Positions 34,628 to 43,008 of a stretch of 64,000 nucleotides of DNA are shown one piece after another. The notes under the pieces were generated by a model. It saw nothing but the letters and a program-made list of their open reading frames with translations, made no database searches and was not told the origin of the DNA. The DNA comes from CAVPXC01 sp963709505. Its GTDB lineage: Bacteria; Chloroflexota; Anaerolineae; JAAEKA01. Location of the stretch: positions 62,001 to 126,000 of the forward strand of contig CAVPXC010000018.1 in the NCBI GenBank assembly GCA_963709505.1. The letters are read 5' to 3'. Position numbers and translations under genes: made by a program. Within the stretch, counting starts at the first letter, position 1. Each line of letters opens with the position of its first letter.

Positions 34628-37102
34628 ATGAGCGTGAGCATACTCTCACCTGACCATGAGAAATCTATGAAATACAGAATCATCGGCAGCAGTTTCATCC
34701 AGAGTACCTTCCATAGGCCGAAGGGTCCTCCAAATCCTCAGCGGAATCCCAATCCACAAGGAAGATTTGATGCGGTCATCTATTTCGAAGAAGAGTCCAA
34801 GCTTGTACATTGCTGGCGCGAAAGCGATGTGCACGAGGGATGGAAGTTTGGCAGGGTAATCAGTGACCGTGCTACCGGGCCTGGCGCGATTATCCAGAGC
34901 CGCAGCAAGAACTTCCTCGTCATGGTGCCTGAAGCCAATGAGCAGAGACTCGCCTATTACATACAAGACAATAGCGGTTTCGATGCCGAAACATGGTGCG
35001 ACACAAGATGGCATTTGAAGGGAAAGATAAGGTCAGCCGCAAGTGGTCCCGCATCGATGGTTGTAAATCGCATCAACGACAACCTTGAAGTAGTTATGCT
35101 CGAGGGCAACCAACTAAACCACTATTGGTCCGAAAATGGCATCGCGTGGAAGGGACCGTATCGAATCACGGACAGAGCCACGGCTCCTGCCTGTCTGATC
35201 CAGAGCAGCTACACAGATAATCTCGAGTTGGTCGTGCCAGAAGGCTCCCATCTGAGTTTTTATTGGCGAGATAGTCGAGACCTGCAATGGAAGCCGAAAA
35301 AAGGCCAGCGAATCTTGCGCTATGCCAGTGGGCCAGCGGGTTTCGTGCAAGGGCCCTTTGGTGTGGGGGTTCATAAGAACTTCGAGGTTCTTGTGCCGAG
35401 GGGCGACATTCTGTCCCACTACTGGCGCGACAATGCTGACCCTGGATTGCCCTGGAAGGGCGGCGGCCGGGTCACCAGCCGCGGTGGCGTCATAAGCGCT
35501 GTCGCGTTGGCTCATAGCACCTTGGACGGTCATCTTGAAGCCCTCGTGCAGGAGGAGAATGGGTCGCTGTTTCATTACTTTCGCTACGAACTGCGTCCCG
35601 GTCAGTGGGTGTGGTACCGCGGCTCTTGCCTGATGGTTGATGAGGGGAGCATCACGAACAAGAGTGCATACCCCCAGTCAGAAAAAGTCTGCCAATTGAC
35701 CGGTGAAAGAGATAAGCAACGTGCCAGGAACACGATAAACCAAACCGAGTCCCGTTTTGGCATAAGGGGTACGGACCTGGGTGCATCCTTCAGGCACGGG
35801 AACCGCACCTATTTCCTCTTCGGCGATACCCACTGGTCAAGTGATTACTTCCGAAAACTGGGCTATCGGTGGGACGAAGGGCAAAGCGTGCCGGAGTCCT
35901 TGCCGCAAGCCACGCATGACACGATTGCCTACACCATAGATACTGATGCTGACAAGGGGTTAGAGTTGACCTTCCATCGTTCTTATCTGCGCGTGGCGAA
36001 CCTGCCCGACCCTGGACACGTTGCGGGCGATAGATACGGGCAATTGCACATGGGAGCTTTAACGTTTGCTGAGCTGGAACAGCGCAAGAGAAATCAAAGA
36101 ACCAGGCTTTTTGTGCAGGGCGAATATGATGTGCCCCTGGATGGCTTCAGCTTCGACGACCAGATGTTCGTCTTCTTCTCCACCAACCACTTCGAGAAAT
36201 GGCGCAAGACGATGGGCCGCTCCATCCTCACCTACTGCAAAGAAGCGCATCCGGATTTCGAGGCATCTCGTCCCGATAGACCGCTGGAGTTCATCTACCT
36301 GGCGGAGTTCTCAAGGTGGAAGTTCGTCAACGTCTCCGTCGCATTGGTGAACGAAAGGGACATCCGGACGTATGGGCTGCCGGCAGCCAGGCGAGGTCTG
36401 CTGATCTGGGGAACCGGCGCGTATCGCGCCGACAACGTTTACCTGGCTTTCATGCCACTGGACGATTGGGCAACGCGCGAGAAGCTGCGAAACCAGCACA
36501 AGAAGCTCTCCGCGCCTCCGGCTGTGTGGTACTACACAGGCGAAAAACAAGGACAAGCAGGCCGTGCCGGTTGGAGCAGGCGCGAGAGAGACGCTGTGCC
36601 GCTCTTTTATCCGGCTGCGATTGGCGAGTTGTCGGTGCGGTGGAACCGGCACATAGGGCTCTGGGTGATGATGTATTGCGCCGGACCCAATGATCCGATG
36701 AAGGAAGGCAATGTATGTATGCGAGTGAGTTGAGCTCCGTACGGACCCTGGTCGCCGCGACGGCTGGTGTTCGATTTTCACAGCCACGGTTTGCACAAGT
36801 TCATTAGCCCTCGCGAGGGACATCGACTGGGTGACAGCATCATTGATCAAAGACCCGATAAGGGCGGTGGCGGCGCCTACGCGCCGTACCAGCTTCCCGA
36901 TCATTCCAGGCAAACGGCGACCGGCAAGAGTGTGGTCCTGCACTATCTGCTTTCGACCTGGAACCCTTATCAGGTGGTGCTGATGCGGCATGTGATCTCG
37001 TCTTTGGAAATACGCCTGCTGCAGGATGGCGCCCTCGTTCGGCCTGTTGTCGATAGCGTGCCCCAGGAGCCGCCACTAGAGACCCAGGACGTCAAGTTAT
37101 GA
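34628..37102 (+). pseudogene. DUF4185 protein with N-terminal beta-propeller, interrupted by an in-frame TGA
   Basis: The frame runs 701 codons to a TGA at 36731-36733 and then stays open in the same frame for 122 more codons, which are clearly family sequence: YGPWSPRRLVFDFHSHGLHK, GGGGAYAPYQLPDHSRQT and VVLHYLLSTWNPYQVVLMRH. The N-terminal 330 residues are a fucose-lectin-like propeller with repeated LVHCWRESD, LNHYWSENG, LSFYWRDSR and LSHYWRDNA units. The DUF4185 part begins near FGIRGTDLGASF and FLFGDTHWS and resembles glycoside-hydrolase-like five-blade propellers. The TGA stands where a Trp would fit. The restored gene ends ATGA, overlapping the next start. Base use is lower in GC than its neighbours. 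No signal peptide is obvious. Confidence 0.75.
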
Positions 37103-37530
37103 GGTGGAATTCCAGACGAAGATGGATTGCGTGGGCAGGAGTGCTGGCTAGTGCAGCCATGGTATTCAGCTCGGCCGCCGTTCTTGCCCAAACCGGCGGC
37201 CCCTACGACCTGAGCTGGCACAACATCGGCCCTGGCGGCAGCGCCAGCGGCGGCAGCTACAGCCTCGACGCTAGCATCGGCCAGCCGGACGCGGCGACCA
37301 TGAGTGGCGGCAGCTACACGCTGACCGGCGGCTTCCTGCCGGGCGGCCCGACCTGCGCTCTGGCCGGCGATCTGAACGGCGACGGTCAGGTGACGGTGTT
37401 GGACATCCAAATGATCGCCGCTGCGTGGCCGCAAGCCACGGCCAGCTTCCCCTACGACCAGAGCGGCGACGGCGACCTGGACATCCAGGACGTCACCCTG
37501 GTGACGGCGCAGTTCGGCAGCGCCTGCTGA
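37099..37530 (+). CDS. Secreted dockerin-type protein
   Basis: 143 residues starting at an ATGA overlap with the DUF4185 gene. The signal peptide is residues 1-30 (cleavage after VLA). A short Gly/Ser-rich beta module (GGSASGGSYSLDASIGQPDA, SGGSYTLTGGF) follows. It ends in a tandem pair of calcium loops like type I dockerin: DLNGDGQVTVLD (91-102) and DQSGDGDLDIQD (120-131), each followed by a helix. Dockerins plug secreted proteins into cohesin scaffolds. No cohesin is in the window, and in non-cellulosomal bacteria such repeats may simply be calcium-stabilised caps. Coupled translation suggests it works with the DUF4185 protein. Confidence 0.82.
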   Translation: MRWNSRRRWIAWAGVLASAAMVFSSAAVLAQTGGPYDLSWHNIGPGGSASGGSYSLDASIGQPDAATMSGGSYTLTGGFLPGGPTCALAGDLNGDGQVTVLDIQMIAAAWPQATASFPYDQSGDGDLDIQDVTLVTAQFGSAC

Positions 37531-37537
37531 CCCCCTC

Positions 37538-37573
37538 AGGCGCCGGGCACTTCCGAAAGTGCCCGGCGCCTTT
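37538..37573 (+). terminator. Terminator after the dockerin-type gene
   Basis: AGGCGCCGGGCACTT and AAGTGCCCGGCGCCTTT around CCG, directly after the stop. Confidence 0.9.
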
Positions 37574-37599
37574 ACCGCGTAACCACGTAAGAGGAAACC

Positions 37600-39171
37600 A
37601 TGATTAAACGTAGCAATTTCCGCATCGTCCTTGTTCTCCTGCTGGTGTTGGCCTTGAGCGGCATGGCCAGCGCCGGCGCGGCCGCGCCCGACGGGCCCGA
37701 CGCACCCGTGGGCTCGGCCTTCACCTACCAGGGCCGGCTGATCGACGGCGGCGTACCGGCCAACGGCGCCTACGATCTGCGTATGCGCCTCTTCGATGCG
37801 GCATCCGGCGGCACACAGGTGAGCACCAACTGGCTATTTGGCGATGTGGCAGTCAGCGGCGGTTACTTCACCGTGGTATTGAACTTCGCTGACTACTTCG
37901 ACGGCGAAGCGCGCTGGCTGGAGGTCGAGGTGCGCCCCGGCGCCAGCACTGGCAGCTACACCGTGTTGACCCCGCGCACCTCGCTGACCGGTGTGCCCTA
38001 CGCGCTAGGACTGCGACCAGGCGCGACTGTCAACACCACCACCACGAATATGCCTGCCCTCAGACTCAACGCGCCCAGCGCCAACTCCAATGCCTTGGTT
38101 GCAACGGGCAATGGCGGTGGCTATGCCGTGGTCTACGCAGAAGACCTAAGCACAAACGGCGGCTATGGCCTGTACGGGAAGTCAACAGCTGGTGATGGCG
38201 TTATTGGTCTGAGCCAATCTGGAACTGGCGTCAATGGGGTGGGCCAGGGTACCGGGACTAGTGGTGTCAAGGGCACAGGAGACCTCAGCGGTGTGCTGGG
38301 CTATGGTGGTCTGTATGGTGTTGAGGGCGAGGGTCCTGCTGCCGGAGTGCATGGCCTATCCAGATCCGCCGGTGCTCATGCCACAGGCGTCCTGGGAGTG
38401 CTCCATCACACCGCCGCCGGCCCCAACTCGACGGGGGTCTATGGGGAAAATCAAGGCATCAGCGGCAGCGGCATCGGCGTATGGGGCACTCAAAATGGCA
38501 CCGGATACGGTGTTTTTGGGAGCATCAACCCCGGCGGCTACGGCGTGGTTGGCTCTAACGGCGGCAGCAACAGCAGCGGCTACGCCGGCTGGTTCAACGG
38601 GCGGGTCGCGGTGCTTGGCACCCTGTCCAAGGGCGGCGGCTCGTTCAGGATCGACCATCCCCTGGACCCGGCCAACAAATATCTCAGTCATTCCTTCGTC
38701 GAGTTGCCCGATATGATGAACATCTACAACGGCAACGTGACCACCGGCGCCGACGGCTTCGCAACGGTGATTTTGCCCGACTGGTTCGAGGCGCTGAACC
38801 GCGACTTCCGCTACCAGCTCACGGTCATCGGCCAGTTCGCCCAGGCCATGGTCGCCGAGGAGATCAAGGAGAACCAGTTTCGCATCCAGACCGACCAGCC
38901 GGGTGTCAAGGTCTCCTGGCAGGTCACCGGCATCCGCCACGATCCCTTTGCCGAGGCCTACCGCATCCCGGTGGAGGAGCAGAAGACCGGCGACGAGCGC
39001 GGCCGTTATCTCTACCCCGACGTCTACGGCAAGACTGTCCAGGAGAGCATCTGGTACGCCTCCTCGCCCAACGTGCGCTACATGATCGACCACCCGGAGG
39101 CGCGCGAGCGGCTGGATGCAGACGCGCCGCTGCCTGACCCGGGGAGCCTGGAACAACCGCCGGGGCAGTAG
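37600..39171 (+). CDS. Secreted glycine-rich surface protein, adhesin or fibre-like
   Basis: 523 residues with a signal peptide at 1-27. Residues 35-135 contain the widespread secreted module FTYQGRLIDGGVPANGAYDLRMRLFDAASGG…LTPRTSLTGVPYALGL. The middle (160-330) is a Gly-rich ladder of short repeats (GYGLYGKSTAGDGVIGLSQ, GVLGYGGLYGVEGEG, GTGYGVFGSINPGGYGVVG), probably a beta-helix or fibre shaft. The C-terminal part has FRIDHPLDPANKYLSHSFVE followed by LPDMMNIYNGNVTTGADGFA, a conserved block also seen as the head of many phage-tail-like surface proteins. It is probably displayed on the cell surface. It is the last member of the secreted group that begins at 32242. Confidence 0.75.
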   Translation: MIKRSNFRIVLVLLLVLALSGMASAGAAAPDGPDAPVGSAFTYQGRLIDGGVPANGAYDLRMRLFDAASGGTQVSTNWLFGDVAVSGGYFTVVLNFADYFDGEARWLEVEVRPGASTGSYTVLTPRTSLTGVPYALGLRPGATVNTTTTNMPALRLNAPSANSNALVATGNGGGYAVVYAEDLSTNGGYGLYGKSTAGDGVIGLSQSGTGVNGVGQGTGTSGVKGTGDLSGVLGYGGLYGVEGEGPAAGVHGLSRSAGAHATGVLGVLHHTAAGPNSTGVYGENQGISGSGIGVWGTQNGTGYGVFGSINPGGYGVVGSNGGSNSSGYAGWFNGRVAVLGTLSKGGGSFRIDHPLDPANKYLSHSFVELPDMMNIYNGNVTTGADGFATVILPDWFEALNRDFRYQLTVIGQFAQAMVAEEIKENQFRIQTDQPGVKVSWQVTGIRHDPFAEAYRIPVEEQKTGDERGRYLYPDVYGKTVQESIWYASSPNVRYMIDHPEARERLDADAPLPDPGSLEQPPGQ

Positions 39172-39496
39172 TGTGTCGCGGTCATGAAACTCTATGGCTA
39201 GCGTAGGTCGAGTAGCGGGTTGGGGGTACGCGCATCGCATGAGGTTACGCGACTCTAGCGTATCGAGACCGGAGCGGGTCTACAGTGCGACCCGCTTGAT
39301 CTCGGTACGGTGGCCTACTCGATCTGCGCTGGCGGCGACCCGCTTGATTTCAGTACGGCAGCTTACTCGATCTGCGCTGGACACAACCCGCTTGATCCCG
39401 ATACGGCGACCTACTCGATCTGCGTTGGCCCCGCGGTGACTGACCAACTGACCATACACCCAAATTAAGCGCTTTGACCATCTGGCGATTCTGGCT
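39172..39496. other. Intergenic region, 325 bases, with minisatellite
   Basis: No supported gene. It is dominated by three 48-bp tandem repeats at 39287-39430. The kinase start lies 66 bases after them. Confidence 0.6.
39287..39430. repeat. Three tandem 48-bp repeats
   Basis: Units begin GCGACCCGCTTGAT (39287, 39335) and ACAACCCGCTTGAT (39383) and end TACTCGATCTGCG. 48 is a multiple of three, and a rightward frame stays open through all copies, reading RLISVRxxTRSAL each time. There is no start signal and no match, so it is listed as DNA repeat. Confidence 0.8.
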
Positions 39497-41641
39497 ATGA
39501 TAGGCGGCATGAAGCGCCTGCCTTTTGCACAGACAACAGATGCGCGGCCGGCCCGGTTGAGCGACATCCGCCAGGCCGGCTCGTGGCTGGCGTTTGCCGT
39601 CTGGCTGCTCATTGCGGCGCTGGGCATCGGTCTGGCCGTGGCCAGCGTTCCGGCCCGTTTCCGCGAGCTGGTGGCCAACACCGGCCAGCCGCTGCTGTCG
39701 CCAGTGATCGTCGCCGGCCTGATCGTGGGCCTGAACATCCTGCTGGCTGGCCTGTTCATCGGCTCGGCGCTGTGGATCGTGCGCCTCAAGGGGCGCGCGC
39801 CGGTGGCTCTCTTCCTCTCCCTGACCCTGATCGCCCTGGGCGCGACCGAGACCGGCCTGACCGGCGCGCTGATCAACCCAGAGCACGGCGTCGATTCGGC
39901 CCTGCTGCGATGGCTGGTGCTGGCCCTGGGCGCTGCGGCCATGGCCGGCGCGCTGCTGCTGCTCTACACCTTCCCCAGCGGTCACTTTGTGCCCAGGTGG
40001 AGCCGGCTGCTGGCCCTGGTCTGGGTGGCCCTCAATCTGCTCTGGCTGTTCTTCCCCGGGACACCGTTCAACCCGCTCAACGGACCCGTGTGGCGGGCCA
40101 CGCCCGCGGCATCGTTTCTGGTCGGCATGGCCTGGTTCGCTACCGGCCTCTTGGCCCAGGGCTACCGCTACCGGCGCGTCTCCGACCTGGTGGAGCGCCA
40201 GCAGACCAAGTGGACACTGCTGGGACTGGCTGCGGCGGTCACCGGCGGCGTGATCTACTACGGGCTGCTGGCCCTCGCCCAGGACGACCGCTGGTCCGGC
40301 GACCTGGCTTTTCTTACCTACATCCTGGCCCGGCCGGCGCTGCAAACCCTGTTCATGGCGTTTTTGCCCATCTGCCTGGTCATCGCCATCATGCGCTATC
40401 ACCTCTTCGACGTCGACCTGATCCTCAACCGTGCGCTGGTCTACGGCGCGTTGACGGGGCTGGTGATTGCGATCTACGTGGCGGTAGTCGGCGCGCTAGG
40501 CGCTGTTTTTGGCAGCCGCGGCAGTCTGTTGTTCTCGCTGATTGCCACCGGCCTGGTGGCCGTGGCTTTCCAGCCGTTGAGGGAGCGTTTACAGCGTGCC
40601 GCCAATCGTCTCGTCTACGGCGAACGGGACGAGCCTTATGCCGTGCTCTCCCGCCTGGGCCGGCGCCTGGAGTCCACGGCGACACCCGAAGCCACGCTGG
40701 ACACGGTGGTCGAGACCATCGCCCAGGCGTTGAAAATCCCTTACGTGGCCATTGCCCTGCACGAAGCGGGCCAGCCGGTGGTTGTCGCCGAGTATCCCGG
40801 CCCAGAAAGTAGGTCGTTCGGCTTTGCGGTGCCGCCCCATCTGACCACGCTGCCCTTGTCCTACCAGGGCGAGCCGGTTGGCCAGTTGCTGCTGGCGCCG
40901 CGCTCACCTAACGCACCCTTCAGCGTGGCCGACCAACGCTTACTGAACGACGTAGCCCGCCAGGCTGGTGTCGTGGCCCATGCCGTGCAGCTCCAACACG
41001 ACCTACAACGTGTCGCCGCCGACCTGCAACTGGCCCGCGAGCGGCTGGTGACGACGCGCGAGGAAGAGCGCCGCCGGCTGCGCCGCGATCTGCACGATGG
41101 CCTGGGGCCGGCCCTGGCCAGCCAGACCTTCAAGCTCGACGCGGCCCGCAGCCTGATGACTCGCGACCCCGCTCGGGCCGATGCGCTGCTCTCCACCGTC
41201 GCCGACCAGATGCAGATTACCGTGGCCGAGATCCGCCGGCTGGTCTACAACCTGCGGCCGCCGGCACTGGATCAACTTGGATTGGCGGCCGCGCTGGCTG
41301 AAAGCGCCGGCCAGGCCGGCGGCGCAGCAGTTGTCGTCGATGCGCCCTCTGACCTGCCGGCTTTGCCCGCGGCCGTGGAGGTGGCAGTCTATCGCATCGC
41401 GCAGGAAGCACTGACCAACGTGGCCCGCCACGCAGACGCCCGCCACTGCTGGTCGCGCCTGTGGCTGGAGAATAATCGTCTGTGCCTCGAAGTGCGCGAT
41501 GATGGCCGCGGCCTGCCGGCCGAACTGCGCAGCGGTGTCGGTCTGCACGCCATGCAGGAGCGCGCGGCGGAGTTGGGTGGCGTGTGTACCATTGAATCCG
41601 GCCCAGGTGGCACGGTGGTGCTGGCCCAACTGCCGTTGTAG
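39497..41641 (+). CDS. Membrane sensor histidine kinase, LiaS/NarX type (HisKA_3)
   Basis: 714 residues. About nine or ten transmembrane helices fill residues 25-370, several in the 7TM-like order seen before MRYHLFDVDLILNRALVYG. A GAF domain lies at about 390-500 (RLESTATPEATLDTVVETIAQALKIPYVAIALHE). The dimerisation domain carries the phosphoacceptor His533 in EEERRRLRRDLHDGLGPALAS. The ATPase domain ends with RIAQEALTNVARHADA, LEVRDDGRGLPAELRSGVGLHAMQERAAELGG. It signals to the NarL-type regulator encoded 60 bases downstream. The signal is unknown, but the membrane block resembles kinases that sense membrane or light/redox state. ATG 39497 and ATG 39509 are both possible starts. Confidence 0.92.
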   Translation: MIGGMKRLPFAQTTDARPARLSDIRQAGSWLAFAVWLLIAALGIGLAVASVPARFRELVANTGQPLLSPVIVAGLIVGLNILLAGLFIGSALWIVRLKGRAPVALFLSLTLIALGATETGLTGALINPEHGVDSALLRWLVLALGAAAMAGALLLLYTFPSGHFVPRWSRLLALVWVALNLLWLFFPGTPFNPLNGPVWRATPAASFLVGMAWFATGLLAQGYRYRRVSDLVERQQTKWTLLGLAAAVTGGVIYYGLLALAQDDRWSGDLAFLTYILARPALQTLFMAFLPICLVIAIMRYHLFDVDLILNRALVYGALTGLVIAIYVAVVGALGAVFGSRGSLLFSLIATGLVAVAFQPLRERLQRAANRLVYGERDEPYAVLSRLGRRLESTATPEATLDTVVETIAQALKIPYVAIALHEAGQPVVVAEYPGPESRSFGFAVPPHLTTLPLSYQGEPVGQLLLAPRSPNAPFSVADQRLLNDVARQAGVVAHAVQLQHDLQRVAADLQLARERLVTTREEERRRLRRDLHDGLGPALASQTFKLDAARSLMTRDPARADALLSTVADQMQITVAEIRRLVYNLRPPALDQLGLAAALAESAGQAGGAAVVVDAPSDLPALPAAVEVAVYRIAQEALTNVARHADARHCWSRLWLENNRLCLEVRDDGRGLPAELRSGVGLHAMQERAAELGGVCTIESGPGGTVVLAQLPL

Positions 41642-41654
41642 GAATCTTGGGTGA

Positions 41655-41685
41655 CCGATCACTGATCACCGATCACCGATCACTT
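41655..41685. repeat. ATCACCG 7-bp tandem repeat
   Basis: Four units of about 7 bases, ATCACTG then ATCACCG twice and ATCAC, between the kinase stop and the regulator start, ending 19 bases before the GTG. Confidence 0.7.
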
Positions 41686-41703
41686 CCATCATGGAGCAAT
41701 GCC

Positions 41704-42351
41704 GTGACTGAGCCTATCCGAGTTCTCGTTGCCGACGACCACCCCTTGTTTCGGGATGGCTTGCGAGTCATGCTGGAGTCGGTCGACGACGTCGAGGTGC
41801 TTGGCGAGGCGGCGACGGGTGAGGAGGCGGTAGCGCTGGCGATCAGCCTGCGGCCGGACGTGGTGCTGATGGACGTCAAGATGCCCGGTATCAACGGCAT
41901 CGAGGCCACACGTCGCGTCGTCCAGGCTCATCCGGAGATCCAAGTACTGATGTTGACCATGCTGGAGGATGACGATTCGATCTTCGCCGCGCTGCGTGCC
42001 GGTGCGCGGGGCTATTTGCTCAAGGGCGCGCGCCGGGACGAGGCGCTGCGGGCCATTCGGGCGGTGGCTAACGGCGAAGCGATTTTTGGTCCCGGCATCG
42101 CCCAGCGCCTGGCGCAGTATTTCGCCGTGCGACGGTTCCCGTCGACTGCGGCTCCCTTCCCTGAGCTGACCGAGCGTGAAAGGGAGATCCTCGACCTGAT
42201 CGCGCAGGGGCGCACCAATGCGCAGATCGCCGATCATCTGGTCGTGAGCCTGAAGACGGTGCGCAATCACGTCTCTAGCATCTTCAATAAATTGCAGGTG
42301 GCCGACCGCGCCCAAGCCATGGATGTGGCGCGGCGCAAAGGGTTGGGGTAG
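41704..42351 (+). CDS. NarL/FixJ-family response regulator
   Basis: 215 residues from GTG 41704, selected because GGAG lies eight bases upstream and the protein then begins TEPIRVLVADDHPLFRDGL as expected. The receiver domain has the acidic pair D11-D12, the phosphoacceptor D57 in VVLMDVKMPGINGIEATRR and the conserved Lys in YLLKGARRDE. The LuxR-type helix-turn-helix is at about 150-205: LTEREREILDLIAQGRTNAQ and VVSLKTVRNHVSSIFNKLQV. It is the output partner of the preceding kinase; target genes cannot be read from this window. Confidence 0.94.
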   Translation: MTEPIRVLVADDHPLFRDGLRVMLESVDDVEVLGEAATGEEAVALAISLRPDVVLMDVKMPGINGIEATRRVVQAHPEIQVLMLTMLEDDDSIFAALRAGARGYLLKGARRDEALRAIRAVANGEAIFGPGIAQRLAQYFAVRRFPSTAAPFPELTEREREILDLIAQGRTNAQIADHLVVSLKTVRNHVSSIFNKLQVADRAQAMDVARRKGLG

Positions 42352-42394
42352 GAGTGGCCGTGGGGCGAAAGGATCTCGAAGCCCCGGGCATGGC

Positions 42395-42910
42395 CTAGCG
42401 GAGGCCCTTGCGCATTTCCAGGAGGCGCAAGCGGGTGGATCCCATTAGGACGCGAGTTGATTGCCCCGTAAATACGTAATCGTTGGCGAGAAAGAAACTC
42501 TGCGCGATGTGATCCTGAGCAGCCACGGGGACGATTACGGCTTCGGTGGGTGTATCGCGGGCCAGCCATGCCTCCAGGATTCGCAGCGCCCAGCCGGCCA
42601 AGCCCTGGCCGCGGTACGGCTCGGCCATTAGGATCAACCCGATACGTACGTCAAAGGGTTCTGGCTCGGCCAGACGCAGATCGATCACTCCCACCATTTC
42701 GTCATGCAGGTAGATGCCGAGAATGTGACGACCTTCATCGGAGATTGCTTCGGCCAGGTCGTGTGAGGCCTGGCCGGCGTCCGGAGGTATTCCCGTCGAC
42801 TGGACAAAGAAAGCCGCTGCTGCGCTGTAGACCTTCTGCAGCGCAGCAGCATCGGCGAGGGTCAACGGGCGAAGAGAAATCGGTGGAGGCAGTGTTTGTG
42901 TTTCGGTCAC
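42395..42910 (-). CDS. GNAT-family N-acetyltransferase
   Basis: 171 residues from GTG 42910. The GNAT fold is clear: ISLRPLTLADAAALQKVYSA at the start, the beta4-beta5 region EMVGVIDLRLAEPEPFDVRIGLILMAEP, and the acetyl-CoA binding motif A as YRGQGLAGWALRILEAWL (R-G-Q-G-L-A). It ends with VPVAAQDHIAQSFFLANDYVFTGQSTRVL, the usual region around the catalytic Tyr. It transfers an acetyl group to an amine of an unknown acceptor. It is monocistronic, convergent with the regulator, and 98 bases from the dynamin-like gene. Confidence 0.88.
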   Translation of the reverse strand: MTETQTLPPPISLRPLTLADAAALQKVYSAAAAFFVQSTGIPPDAGQASHDLAEAISDEGRHILGIYLHDEMVGVIDLRLAEPEPFDVRIGLILMAEPYRGQGLAGWALRILEAWLARDTPTEAVIVPVAAQDHIAQSFFLANDYVFTGQSTRVLMGSTRLRLLEMRKGLR

Positions 42911-43008
42911 GACGGGCTAGACGAGGACCAATCTTTGCCGTTGGCGCCCACGCACGTTTGGAACACCTGCAGAGACTTCGACCTCCAATGCAAGGTCGAA
43001 AAGGAATA

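Noticed and set aside
36731..36733. Selenocysteine or altered genetic code at the TGA
   Set aside because: TGA serves as a normal stop for many genes here, and the residue expected is Trp; no selenoprotein logic fits a DUF4185 protein.
39287..39430. Possible CRISPR array or coding repeat protein
   Set aside because: The 48-base units are continuous with no unique spacers, and there is no start codon with a ribosome site for the frame.
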